From positions 1,860,001-1,924,000 of the forward strand of contig NZ_CP048812.1 of the NCBI RefSeq assembly GCF_010977575.1: 64,000 bases of DNA. Reading direction: 5' to 3'. Under the pieces are notes generated by a model. That model was not told where the DNA came from, made no database searches, and was given only the letters and a program-made list of their open reading frames with translations. How positions within the stretch are numbered: the stretch's first letter is position 1; the number at the start of each line of letters is the position of its first letter. Below are positions 50,202 to 58,640 of the stretch, one piece after another. A program made the position numbers and the translations under genes. Origin of the DNA: Halomonas socia (GTDB taxonomy: Bacteria; Pseudomonadota; Gammaproteobacteria; Pseudomonadales; Halomonadaceae).

Positions 50202-51235
50202 CCATCGAGAGTGTCTCCAAGCGTTTCGGCGAGCAGACCGCCGTCGATGGGCTATCGCTGGAGATCGAACCGGGAGAGTTCGTCGCGCTGCTCGGCCCCA
50301 GCGGCTGTGGCAAGACCACCATGCTGCGCATGCTGGCCGGCTTCGAAGCCGTCAGCGCGGGTGAGATCCGCCTGGGCGGACGCACCCTGGCCAGCCGCGA
50401 GCGGCAGGTGCCGCCGGAGCAGCGCAACATGGCCATGGTATTCCAGTCCTACGCCCTGTGGCCGCACATGAGCGTGGCCGACAACGTCGGCTACCCGCTC
50501 AAGCTGCGCCGCCTGGGGGGCGAGGTCTACCGGCGCCAGGTGGCGAAGGCGCTGGCCATGGTGGAACTGGCACCCTACGCCCAGCGCTCGCCGCAGGAGC
50601 TTAGCGGCGGCCAGCGTCAGCGTGTGGCGCTGGCGCGCTGCCTGGTCACGGATCCCGATGTCGTGCTGCTCGACGAGCCGCTGGCCAACCTCGACCGCCA
50701 CCTGCGTGCGTCGATGGAGCTGAGCTTTCGCGATTTCCATCGCCGTACCCGGGCCACCCTGGTCTACGTCACCCATGACCAGAGCGAAGCCATGGCGCTG
50801 GCGGATCGCATTGCCGTAATGCGTGATGGCCGGCTGGCGCAGTGGGCCACGCCGCAGACGCTATATCGCCAACCGCGCAGCGCCTGGGTGGCGAGCTTCA
50901 TCGGCCAGGGCAGCTTGCTCGACGTGGCCGCGGGGCGACCGGGTCAGCGCCTGGAGGAAGCGGCGCTGATGCGCGGGCTGGCCGCGGTTGCCGCCGAGCG
51001 CACCCAGCCGCTGCTGGTGCGCCCGGAGCACGTGACGGTGCTGCCCGATGCGCCTCCACGGCAGGGGCTGCAAGCGCGGGTCGAGAGCGCGACCTTCCGC
51101 GGCGAGCGCTATGAGCTGCACCTGCGCCTCGAGAGTGGCGAAGCGCTACTGGCCTACCACCATACGGCGCTGGGTGAAGGCCAGCAGGTGGCCTTGACCC
51201 TGCGCGAGGGCTGGTGCCTGGAGCTCGAGATATGA
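50189..51235 (+). CDS. ABC transporter ATPase, FbpC/PhnT type
   Basis: A 348-residue ATPase with Walker A GPSGCGKTT, Q-loop VFQSYALWPH, signature LSGGQRQR, Walker B VVLLDEPLANLD and switch VTHDQSEA, then a TOBE-like domain (about residues 240-345). The open frame continues far upstream out of frame with the permease, but the ATG at 50189 (MAGLTIESVSKRF) is the natural start. It shares ATGA with the next gene. Confidence 0.92.
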   Translation: MAGLTIESVSKRFGEQTAVDGLSLEIEPGEFVALLGPSGCGKTTMLRMLAGFEAVSAGEIRLGGRTLASRERQVPPEQRNMAMVFQSYALWPHMSVADNVGYPLKLRRLGGEVYRRQVAKALAMVELAPYAQRSPQELSGGQRQRVALARCLVTDPDVVLLDEPLANLDRHLRASMELSFRDFHRRTRATLVYVTHDQSEAMALADRIAVMRDGRLAQWATPQTLYRQPRSAWVASFIGQGSLLDVAAGRPGQRLEEAALMRGLAAVAAERTQPLLVRPEHVTVLPDAPPRQGLQARVESATFRGERYELHLRLESGEALLAYHHTALGEGQQVALTLREGWCLELEI

Positions 51236-52272
51236 GCCTGCGCATCGAGGTGCTCAGCGGCCTGGGGGCGAAGGCACCCGCCGCCATCCTGGTCGAGGCC
51301 GAGGGCAGGCGCCTGTTGCTCGACGCCGGTGGCGCCCTGTATCCGGGCCAGTCGATGGCCTGGGCCGAAGGGCTGGACGTCGACGCCGTGCTGATCAGCC
51401 ACGACCATTTCGATCATATCGGCGGCGTATCGGCGCTTCCCGCCGAGCTGCCACTCTACTGCACGCCCTCGGTGGCGGCCGCGCTGCCGCATGGCCGAGA
51501 GTGGCGAGCGCTACCCGAGCGTGGCCAGTGCCGGATTGCAGGTATCCCGGTGATCACCGGACAGGCGGGGCACTCGCTGGGCGGCGTATGGTTGCATCTC
51601 GACATCGAGGGTGGCGTCTTTTACAGCGGCGACGCCTGCCGCGAGTCGCTGCTCTTCCCCTTCGACGAGCCGCCGGCGGCGCGTGTCGCGCTGCTGGATG
51701 CCTCCTATGGCCGCTACGACACGCCCCAGGCGCAGTGTCGCGAGGCGATTGCGCGCCGCCTGTGCGAACCGCGGGTGCTGCCGGTGCCCGTATCGGGTCG
51801 TGCCCTGGAAATGGCGCTGTGGCTCGACGCCGAGGCCGGGCGGCTGGGCGTGAGCTGGAATCTGGATCACTTTTGCCGCGCAGGGCTTGAGGCGCTGCTG
51901 CGGCTGCCAAGTGCGCTGCGCCGGGAAGGGCATGACGCTGTCATCCGCCGGCTGCTCGGGGCTTCCCGTACGGATTCGCCCATGCTATGGCTGGTGGAGG
52001 ATCGCGACGACGACCCGCAGGACTGGCCGGAGCATAGGCTGCTGCACACGGGCTATCTCACGCTCCGGCGGCAGCGCCAGAGGGCTGCCGGGGAGCTCGA
52101 CTGGCAGCGCTGGAACGTCCACCTGCGACTTTCCCATTTGCGGGCGCTGGTACGGCAACTGGGAGCTGAGCAGGTGATTCCCCTCTTTACTACTGAGGTG
52201 CGCGAAGTGAACGATTCATTGATGGCAGAAGAGCCAGCCCTGTCGGAGGAGGGCAGCGATGCTGCTGGCTAG
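51232..52272 (+). CDS. Metallo-beta-lactamase-fold hydrolase in the importer operon
   Basis: A 346-residue cytoplasmic protein. The metal motif H57-D-H59-F-D61-H62 lies in ISHDHFDHIGG. Further ligands are likely in AGHSLGG and SGDACRE. The early GSG-like stretch and DAGGALYPG recall phosphodiesterase-type members (PhnP, tRNase Z-like), and the roughly 130-residue C-terminal part is unlike these. Tight coupling to the ABC genes (4-base overlap) suggests it hydrolyses the imported compound or its product, perhaps a phosphodiester. Substrate not proven. Confidence 0.82.
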   Translation: MSLRIEVLSGLGAKAPAAILVEAEGRRLLLDAGGALYPGQSMAWAEGLDVDAVLISHDHFDHIGGVSALPAELPLYCTPSVAAALPHGREWRALPERGQCRIAGIPVITGQAGHSLGGVWLHLDIEGGVFYSGDACRESLLFPFDEPPAARVALLDASYGRYDTPQAQCREAIARRLCEPRVLPVPVSGRALEMALWLDAEAGRLGVSWNLDHFCRAGLEALLRLPSALRREGHDAVIRRLLGASRTDSPMLWLVEDRDDDPQDWPEHRLLHTGYLTLRRQRQRAAGELDWQRWNVHLRLSHLRALVRQLGAEQVIPLFTTEVREVNDSLMAEEPALSEEGSDAAG

Positions 52273-52843
52273 GCCTTTCGTCTTCATCCGCCACGGTGAA
52301 ACGCAGCTCAACCGCGAACATCGCATCTGCGGGCGCAGCGACGTGCCGCTGACGGCACAGGGCGAGGCTCAGGCGCGGCAGGCGGCCACTTGGCTGGACC
52401 GCCCCTGGAGCCGGGTCGTGACCAGCACCCTGCAGCGGGCCTGGCGCACCGCCGAAGTGGCGGTGCCCGGCCAGTTGGCCACGCGTCTGAGCGGACTCGA
52501 CGAGCGCGACTGGGGCCAGCTGGACCAGTTGCCGCTCGTGCAGCAGCCACCCTACGAGGACACTCCGCCCGGGGGCGAGAGCTGGTCGGAGTTTCAGGCC
52601 CGCGTGCTGGCGGCACTGAACGGCGTGCTGGTTGCGTCGGAGATGCCGCTGGTGGTGGCGCACTCCGGCGTGTTTCGGGTCATCCGCGCCCAGTTGATCG
52701 GCACCCCGCATGGCCCTCGGCTGGCCAATGCTACGCCGTACCTGATCCGTCCTGGCCTGCTGGGCTGGAGTATTCACCGTTTGGTCGCTACGTCACATCA
52801 GAATGCCTTGATGAGTTCGAAGCGCGGCAGCGTCTCGCCCTGA
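52259..52843 (+). CDS. Histidine phosphatase (phosphoglycerate mutase-like)
   Basis: A 194-residue branch-1 histidine phosphatase. The phospho-acceptor motif is FIRHGETQLNREHRICGRSD, and the second His lies in VVAHSGVFRVIRAQL. It starts inside the 3' end of the hydrolase gene (14-base overlap), so the five genes 47518-52843 form one operon. Its last 46 bases overlap the convergent DUF1653 gene. A likely job is to release phosphate from the product of the upstream hydrolase (inference). Confidence 0.88.
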   Translation: MLLARPFVFIRHGETQLNREHRICGRSDVPLTAQGEAQARQAATWLDRPWSRVVTSTLQRAWRTAEVAVPGQLATRLSGLDERDWGQLDQLPLVQQPPYEDTPPGGESWSEFQARVLAALNGVLVASEMPLVVAHSGVFRVIRAQLIGTPHGPRLANATPYLIRPGLLGWSIHRLVATSHQNALMSSKRGSVSP

Positions 52844-53025
52844 ATCTCGACAGTTTCGCAGAACATCTCGAGTGGCCGGACCCACAGGCCGTAGTCGCCG
52901 TAGAGGGCGCGATAGACCACCAGCGCTTCTTCGTTCTCGCTGTGCTGTGCGACACCCACCACCTCGTAGTCGGCACCCTTGTAGTGGCGGTAGATGCCCG
53001 CTACCGGGCGGTTGCTGTCATGCAT
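52798..53025 (-). CDS. DUF1653 family protein
   Basis: A 75-residue protein with the DUF1653 pattern GIYRHYKGADYEVVGVAQHSENEEALVVYRALYG (only its ends need be compared) and a WVRPLEMF motif. The function is unknown. The ATG at 53025 follows GGAGATTC. It overlaps the end of tcdA upstream by eight bases and, on the opposite strand, the 3' end of the histidine phosphatase gene by 46 bases. Confidence 0.85.
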   Translation of the reverse strand: MHDSNRPVAGIYRHYKGADYEVVGVAQHSENEEALVVYRALYGDYGLWVRPLEMFCETVEIQGETLPRFELIKAF

Positions 53026-53863
53026 CCTGAATCTCCTGAGGATCTGCTGCACGCTTGGCCAGCCGCGCCATGACCCGCGCCGCGGCGGCGAAGCCGAAGG
53101 CGCCGGTGACGAAGGTGGCGGCGCCGAAGCCCGAGGCGCAGTCCAGGCGGGTACTCTCGCCGCTGCCGGGCTTGGTGGCGCAGACTTCGCCGTCGGCCCC
53201 TGGGTAGACAAGCTGCTCGTCGGAGTAGACACACTCCACCGAGAAGCGCCGCTTGGGATTGCGCGAGAAACCGAAGTCGCGGCGCAGCCGGGCGCGGACC
53301 TTGGCCAGCAGCGGGTCGTGCTCGGTGCGGGTCAGGTCGGCGACCTGAATGCGGGTGGGATCGGTCTGGCCGCCGGCGGCGCCGGTCACGGTGATGGGGA
53401 TCTTGCGCCGCTTGCACCAGGCGATCAGCGCGGCCTTGGCCACCACGCTGTCGATGGCATCCAGCACGTGGTCGGCGTCGTCGGGAATTCGCTCGGCGAG
53501 ATTGCTCGGGGTCACGAACGCCGCGTCGGCGACCACTTCGATACCGGGGTGAATCGCCCGGCAGCGCGCGGCCAGCACCTCGACCTTGGGGCGGCCGATG
53601 GTGCCGTCGAGGGCGTGGAGCTGGCGGTTGACGTTGGAGACGCAGACGTCGTCGAGGTCGATTAGCGTCAGCTTGCCGATCCCGGTGCGGGCCAGCGCCT
53701 CTACCGCCCAGCTGCCGACGCCGCCGACGCCGACCACTACCACATGGGCGTGGCGAAAGGCCGCCGCAGCGTGGCTGCCGTAGAGCCGGCGGATGCCGCC
53801 GAAGCGCAGATCGTAGTCGTCGGCGGTGTTGGTGCCGGAAGGGGAAGCGTCGATATCGGTCAT
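53018..53863 (-). CDS. tcdA: tRNA threonylcarbamoyladenosine dehydratase
   Basis: A 281-residue E1-like enzyme (CsdL) that cyclises t6A37 of tRNA to ct6A using ATP. Visible parts are the nucleotide-binding VVVGVGGVGSWAVEALARTG (about residues 41-60), LIDLDDVCVSNVNRQ, DAIDSVVAKAALI and the late CASGFGAATFVTGAFGF. A hydrophobic C-terminal segment fits its membrane-anchored relatives. It overlaps truC by four bases, giving a small tRNA-modification operon with DUF1653. Confidence 0.93.
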   Translation of the reverse strand: MTDIDASPSGTNTADDYDLRFGGIRRLYGSHAAAAFRHAHVVVVGVGGVGSWAVEALARTGIGKLTLIDLDDVCVSNVNRQLHALDGTIGRPKVEVLAARCRAIHPGIEVVADAAFVTPSNLAERIPDDADHVLDAIDSVVAKAALIAWCKRRKIPITVTGAAGGQTDPTRIQVADLTRTEHDPLLAKVRARLRRDFGFSRNPKRRFSVECVYSDEQLVYPGADGEVCATKPGSGESTRLDCASGFGAATFVTGAFGFAAAARVMARLAKRAADPQEIQDA

Positions 53864-54663
53864 GGTGCGGTGGCGAATGTCGGTGAGTCGGCGTCATGCC
53901 AGGCGATGTCATGCTGCGGCAGGTGGGCGGCCCAGCCAAAGCGTTCGAACAGCTGCTGCATGTCCTCCTGCAGCGGTGCGCTGACCTGCAGTTGCTTGCC
54001 CTCTAGCGGGTGCGGAAAGTCCAGCTCTACGGCGGCCAGCAGCAGCCGCGGGCAGCCGAGCCGCTCCTTGAAGAAGCGGTTGTGGTTGCCCTTGCCGTGC
54101 TTGGCATCGCCGATGATCGGGTAGCCGCGCTGCGACAGGTGGCGGCGGATCTGATGGCGGCGCCCGCTGAGCGGGCGCGCCTCGATCAGTGAATAGCGAC
54201 TGCTGGGGTAGCGGTCGACCTGCAGCGGTAGCTCGACGCTATCGAGGCGGCGGATCTCGGTGGTCGCCGGCATGGCCGGCATCTGCGCCTTGGGGCGGCT
54301 GCCATCCTCCTCGCGCAGCGGGTAGTCGAGCCGCTCGGCCTCGGGGCCGACGCCGCGCACCACCGCCAGGTAGCGCTTGGCGATATGCTGCTCGGTGAAG
54401 GCCTGGGCCAGCGCTGCGGCGATCTCGGCGCTTAGCGCGAACACCATCACCCCCGAGGTGGGGCGGTCGAGGCGATGCACCGGGTAGACCCGCTGGCCGA
54501 GCTGGTCGCGCAGCGTCTGCACCATGAAGCGCGTCTCGCCGCGGGCCAGGGCGGTGCGGTGGACCAGCAGCCCAGACGGCTTGGCCACGACCACCAGCGC
54601 CGTATCGCGATACAGGATCGGCAGCAGGGTGCAAGCGTCTCGGCTGGGGGGCGTTGCAGGCAT
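53860..54663 (-). CDS. truC: tRNA pseudouridine(65) synthase
   Basis: A 267-residue RluA-family synthase that modifies U65 in tRNA. The catalytic Asp is in VYPVHRLDRPTSGV, and ALVVVAKPSGLLVHR and the downstream SGRRHQIRRHLSQRGYPI are family motifs. The absence of an S4 domain and the overall length match TruC better than RluA/C/D. The tail after about residue 240 is diverged. It is the first gene of truC-tcdA-DUF1653. Confidence 0.88.
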   Translation of the reverse strand: MPATPPSRDACTLLPILYRDTALVVVAKPSGLLVHRTALARGETRFMVQTLRDQLGQRVYPVHRLDRPTSGVMVFALSAEIAAALAQAFTEQHIAKRYLAVVRGVGPEAERLDYPLREEDGSRPKAQMPAMPATTEIRRLDSVELPLQVDRYPSSRYSLIEARPLSGRRHQIRRHLSQRGYPIIGDAKHGKGNHNRFFKERLGCPRLLLAAVELDFPHPLEGKQLQVSAPLQEDMQQLFERFGWAAHLPQHDIAWHDADSPTFATAP

Positions 54664-54737
54664 GGCAGCGGCGTCTCGAAATGGGCGGCCATTGTCGCCG
54701 CTCGGCGCGCCGCTGTCATCCGTATCGCCTCCGGATA

Positions 54738-55418
54738 TCAGCCGTAAAGGGTTTCCCAGTGGATATCCAGCTTTGGCGCAGCGTCGAGCATGAGTTCGGA
54801 TTCAATATGTTCGAGATGATGCAGCATGAGCCTGATGGCAGCCGCTTCATCGTGATTTTCTATGGCATCGACAATTTGGCTATGTTCGTCTTCGGGGCAT
54901 GCTGGGGTCTGCGGTGCGTCATAAAGCGCGATGATCAGGCACGTTAGGGGGCACAGCTCTGCCATCAGCTTCTCGATGAAGGCGTTGCCTGCCAGCGCTG
55001 CCAAGAGCATATGGAATTGACCGGATAACCGAATGATGCGGCGGCGATCTCCCGCCGCCCGCGCTTGTGCCTCTTCTTCGAGGTGCTGGTGTAGCCGGGC
55101 GATATCCTGTTCGCAGGCCCTGGCGATGACGTTACGAACGATTTCAGGCTCCACCAGCCGGCGGGTGGCGAACAGGTCTCTGGCCTCCTCGGCGGAAGGC
55201 CGCTTGACGAAGGCGCCGCGGTTGGGGTGCAGCGTCACCAGTCCCTCTTTGGCCAGCAGGGTAAGCGCTTGACGAATCTTGGTTCGGCTCACGCCGAAGG
55301 CGCCTGCCAGTTTCTCCTCCACCAGCTTGATGCCCGGCGGCAGCCGATGCTCCATCACCGCGTCGGTGATGCGCTCGGCGATCTGCTCGATGGCCAGTTT
55401 GGTGGTGGAGGCTTCCAT
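54738..55418 (-). CDS. GntR-family (FCD domain) regulator of the downstream catabolic operon
   Basis: A 226-residue FadR-type regulator: winged helix (about residues 10-72, with GAFGVSRTKIRQALTLLAKEGLV) and a helical FCD ligand domain with likely metal-binding His/Asp residues (RLSGQFHMLLA, EDEHSQIVDAI, LMLHHLEHIE). It is divergent from the TRAP-catabolic operon, which it probably represses until the substrate binds. The start at 55418 has GGGAA upstream; ATG at 55430 is also possible. Two matched palindromes lie just upstream. Confidence 0.88.
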   Translation of the reverse strand: MEASTTKLAIEQIAERITDAVMEHRLPPGIKLVEEKLAGAFGVSRTKIRQALTLLAKEGLVTLHPNRGAFVKRPSAEEARDLFATRRLVEPEIVRNVIARACEQDIARLHQHLEEEAQARAAGDRRRIIRLSGQFHMLLAALAGNAFIEKLMAELCPLTCLIIALYDAPQTPACPEDEHSQIVDAIENHDEAAAIRLMLHHLEHIESELMLDAAPKLDIHWETLYG

Positions 55419-55515
55419 TGCAATTCCCATTTGTCAGTGATGTCCCGATTCAGTATGCCGCAGCACAGCGCAGATCAGAAGCCGCAGGAAGCGCGCAGAT
55501 GTCAGTACTTCGGCT

Positions 55516-55530
55516 GCACCTTAAGGGTGC
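55516..55530. promoter_or_regulatory. Putative GntR operator 1 (GCAC-N7-GTGC)
   Basis: GCACCTTAAGGGTGC is a perfect 5-5-5 inverted repeat between the GntR gene and dctP. Confidence 0.6.
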
Positions 55531-55545
55531 CAACAATACATGTTT

Positions 55546-55560
55546 GCACAATTAATGTGC
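55546..55560. promoter_or_regulatory. Putative GntR operator 2 (GCAC-N7-GTGC)
   Basis: GCACAATTAATGTGC has the same 5-5-5 architecture as operator 1 and starts exactly 30 bases later. The AT-rich stretch 55570-55655 that follows, with no gene, is a likely dctP promoter. Confidence 0.6.
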
Positions 55561-55778
55561 GTGATCTATCTTAAAAAATTGTACTCAATATATTAGACAT
55601 AATTTTAAACAATAATAAAAACAAAATTTTTAACATTCAAAATCATAGAGTTGCAGATCACGGCGGTGGCGCGCCAAGAACGGCGAGTCCTGGCATGGCA
55701 TAGGGCTTGCTCAGACTTAGTGAGGTGGCCGAGCGCTTGGCTCGGCTCTGCCATAACAATGATCCGGAGGGTTTCCAG

Positions 55779-56777
55779 ATGTCCAAGTCCCATACTGTGA
55801 AAATGGCTACCTTGCTGACGGCGGGGATGCTGCTGTCGTCCTCGGTGCTGGCAACTGAGCGCTTGCGTGTTGCCGGCAACTTCCCCACCGACCACTCCGT
55901 GTCGAGGGCCATGGAGGTCTTCAAGGAGCAGGTCGAGAGCGAATCAAACGGTGATATCTCTGTCGAGCTGTTCCCGGCGATGCAGTTGGGCGGGGCCACA
56001 GAGAATGTCGATCAGGTGCGTTCAGGCAGCATTTTTGCCGTCTTTACCTCGATCGCCTATTTCACTCGCTCGGTTCCCGAGTACGAAGCGGTCAGCCTGC
56101 CGTTCCTGTTCGATAGTCGTGATCAGGCCTTTGCGGTAATGGATGGCCCGGTCGGCGAGCACCTCGATGAAAAGATGGCCGAGCTGGGCTTCGTCAACCT
56201 TGGCTACGGCGAGCTTGGTTTCCGGCATGTCACCAATAATCTCCGCCCGATTACCTCCGTCGAGGATTTCGAGGGGATGCGCATTCGCCTGCAGCCTAAT
56301 GAAGTTCACCTGCAGACCTTCCGCGCACTGGGTGCCAACCCAGTGTCGATGGACGTTTCTGAACTCTACTCCGCTCTCCAGCAGGGAGTGCTCGATGGTC
56401 AGGAGAACCCCTACAACATCATCGCCAGCCGTCGCTTCAATGAGGTTCAGGAGTATCTCTCCGACAGTGGCCATTTCTACGACTTCATCAATGCCGTCGC
56501 CAACCAGCGCAGCTATGAGCGCCTCTCGGAAGAGCATCGCGTCATCGTCGATGAGGCAATGCAAGCGGCCATGGAGTGGCAGCGTGAGGCAGCGGCAGAG
56601 GAGGAGGAGTCCTGGCGCGAGCAACTGATCGAGGCTGGTATGGAGTTCACCCCGATCTCTGCGGACCTGCGCGCCGAACTGCGTGAAGCGACCATGGAAG
56701 TCGCGGAGAGCCTCGCGGACCGCGTTGATCCTGAGTTCCTTGAACTAGTAATCCAGGAAGCCGAAGCGGCGCTGTGA
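55779..56777 (+). CDS. TRAP transporter substrate-binding protein DctP
   Basis: A 332-residue periplasmic binding protein, signal peptide to about residue 26 (SVLA-TE). The mature part begins RLRVAGNFPTDHSVSRAM and contains GMRIRLQPNEVHLQTFRALGANPV with the carboxylate-binding Arg, and DGQENPYNIIAS. The ATG at 55779 follows GGAGG. TRAP binding proteins mostly take organic acids; here, with hydantoinase-type enzymes downstream, the ligand may be an N-carbamoyl or ureide acid (inference). Confidence 0.9.
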   Translation: MSKSHTVKMATLLTAGMLLSSSVLATERLRVAGNFPTDHSVSRAMEVFKEQVESESNGDISVELFPAMQLGGATENVDQVRSGSIFAVFTSIAYFTRSVPEYEAVSLPFLFDSRDQAFAVMDGPVGEHLDEKMAELGFVNLGYGELGFRHVTNNLRPITSVEDFEGMRIRLQPNEVHLQTFRALGANPVSMDVSELYSALQQGVLDGQENPYNIIASRRFNEVQEYLSDSGHFYDFINAVANQRSYERLSEEHRVIVDEAMQAAMEWQREAAAEEEESWREQLIEAGMEFTPISADLRAELREATMEVAESLADRVDPEFLELVIQEAEAAL

Positions 56778-56785
56778 GGTCAGGC

Positions 56786-57346
56786 ATGGCGGACACTTCT
56801 GCACCACTGCACGACAATGCTAAGGCGCGGGGCCCCAAGCCCCCTCCACGTTCCAGTGCTTTCAGGCGTGCCAAGCGCATCGTGGAGATGCTCGATGCCA
56901 CTACCTATTGGGGCATTGTGGCAGTGATGGGCCTGATGGCGACCATTGTCTCCCTGCAGGTGTTCTGGCGCTACGTTTTGGGGTCGTCGATCGACTCCGC
57001 CGACGAGCTGTCGCGGCTGTTCTTTGTCTGGGCCATCTTCCTGGCCATTCCGCATGGTGTGAAGCATGGGGTGCATGTCGGCATCGACTTGTTCGTCATG
57101 CTGATGCCTGAATGGTTGAAGGAGCTGCTTTTCCGGTTGATGGCAGGCGTTTCGACGACCTTGATGCTGATGGTGATGCTAGGCGCCTGGGTGGCGACCC
57201 TCGATCGCTGGCCTGAACTGATGCCGACGCTACCGATCACCTCCGCCATCTACTATATCGCTGTGCTCATTTGCGGTGCCCACGCCTTCCTGCATCTGGC
57301 CCTGCTGGCCTGGGGCGGGTCGCGAACCTGGGAGGAGCTGACATGA
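56786..57346 (+). CDS. TRAP transporter small permease DctQ
   Basis: A 186-residue protein with an N-terminal cytoplasmic stretch of about 45 residues and four TM segments. Typical DctQ features are VFWRYVLGSSIDSADELSRLFFVW and HGVKHGVHVGID. It follows dctP by eight bases and overlaps dctM by four (ATGA). Confidence 0.88.
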   Translation: MADTSAPLHDNAKARGPKPPPRSSAFRRAKRIVEMLDATTYWGIVAVMGLMATIVSLQVFWRYVLGSSIDSADELSRLFFVWAIFLAIPHGVKHGVHVGIDLFVMLMPEWLKELLFRLMAGVSTTLMLMVMLGAWVATLDRWPELMPTLPITSAIYYIAVLICGAHAFLHLALLAWGGSRTWEELT

Positions 57347-58623
57347 CCTGGCTGGCGATTGGGTTGTTTCTGGGCTTGGCCGTACTCGGCATGCCGTTGG
57401 CCTTTGCCCTCGGCTTTGGGTCGCTGGCGGGCCTGTGGATGCTCGATTTCGAGCTGGTGGTGATGCCGCAGCGAATGCTGCACGCCGTCAACAGCTTCCC
57501 GCTGATGGCCATTCCGCTGTTCATGCTCGCCGGTGAGCTGATGGTGAGAGCCGGGATCATGGACCGACTTATCTCCTTTGCCAACAGCCTGGTGGGCAGG
57601 ATGCACGGCGGACTGGCCCATGTGACGATTACCTCAGGGACCATCTTCGCGTCGGTCAGCGGGGCAGCGGTGGCCAGTGCCAGCGCTATGGGCAGCACTC
57701 TGGTGCCATCACTGCGCAAATATTATCCCGACGCCTATTCGGGGGCGGTGATTGCCTCGGCGGCCAATCTGGGCCCGGTGATCCCGCCCAGCAATGCGAT
57801 GATTGTCTATGCCCTGATGGCCGGCTCTTCGGTGTCGGTGGGCGGACTATTCATGGCCGGCATTCTGCCCGGCATCCTGCTGGCGATAGGCTTCATGGTC
57901 ATTGCCAGCTGGATATCCTGGAAGCGCGGATATCCCTTGACCGGCGAGCGCTTCAACCTCTGCAACGTCGCCCGACAGGCGCGGCGTGCCATCGTCATCA
58001 TCCTGATGCCGGTGATCGTGGTAGGCGGCATCGTAGGCGGGATCTTTACCGCGACCGAGGGGGCGGCCATCGCGGTGGTCTACTCGGCGTTCATCGGATT
58101 CGTTGTCACGCGTCGTCTGCGTATCGCCGACCTGCCGGGCTGTCTCTACCGCGCCGCGGTGACCTCGGCGATGGTTGGTGCGCTGATCGCGTTTGCGTCG
58201 GTGCTGACCTTCATTTTCACCATCGAGATGGTGCCGATGATGCTGTCATCGTTCATCCAGTCGCTGACCGCGGATCCCATGATCTTCATCATGCTGACCA
58301 TGGCGCTGCTGGTGGTGATCGGCATGCTGATCGAGTCCAACGCCGCCTACATCATGCTGGTGCCGCTATTTGCGCCCGTCGCCGTGCTGTACGGCATCGA
58401 CCCGCTCTATTTCGGCTTTCTGTTCATGTACAACCTGGTGGTCGGCATGATGACGCCGCCGGTTGGCGTGCTCTACTTCGTCATGAGCGGCATCACCAAG
58501 GTGCCGATGATGACGCTGGTCAGAGAGTCACTGCCGTTCGTTGCCTTCCAGTTCGCGATCCTCGGGCTTTGCATCGCCTTTCCGCAAATCGTCACCGCGC
58601 TGCCTCGTGCACTCGGTTACTGA
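57343..58623 (+). CDS. TRAP transporter large permease DctM
   Basis: A 426-residue membrane protein with 11-12 TM segments and the DctM signatures SVSGAAVASASAMGSTLVPSL, NLGPVIPPSNAMIVYALMAG, and FTATEGAAIAVVYS. It completes the Na+-driven TRAP importer, apt for a halophile. It is followed by the amidohydrolase after 17 bases with a GAGGAGC ribosome binding site. Confidence 0.93.
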   Translation: MTWLAIGLFLGLAVLGMPLAFALGFGSLAGLWMLDFELVVMPQRMLHAVNSFPLMAIPLFMLAGELMVRAGIMDRLISFANSLVGRMHGGLAHVTITSGTIFASVSGAAVASASAMGSTLVPSLRKYYPDAYSGAVIASAANLGPVIPPSNAMIVYALMAGSSVSVGGLFMAGILPGILLAIGFMVIASWISWKRGYPLTGERFNLCNVARQARRAIVIILMPVIVVGGIVGGIFTATEGAAIAVVYSAFIGFVVTRRLRIADLPGCLYRAAVTSAMVGALIAFASVLTFIFTIEMVPMMLSSFIQSLTADPMIFIMLTMALLVVIGMLIESNAAYIMLVPLFAPVAVLYGIDPLYFGFLFMYNLVVGMMTPPVGVLYFVMSGITKVPMMTLVRESLPFVAFQFAILGLCIAFPQIVTALPRALGY

Positions 58624-58640
58624 ATCCTGAGGAGCAGGCC

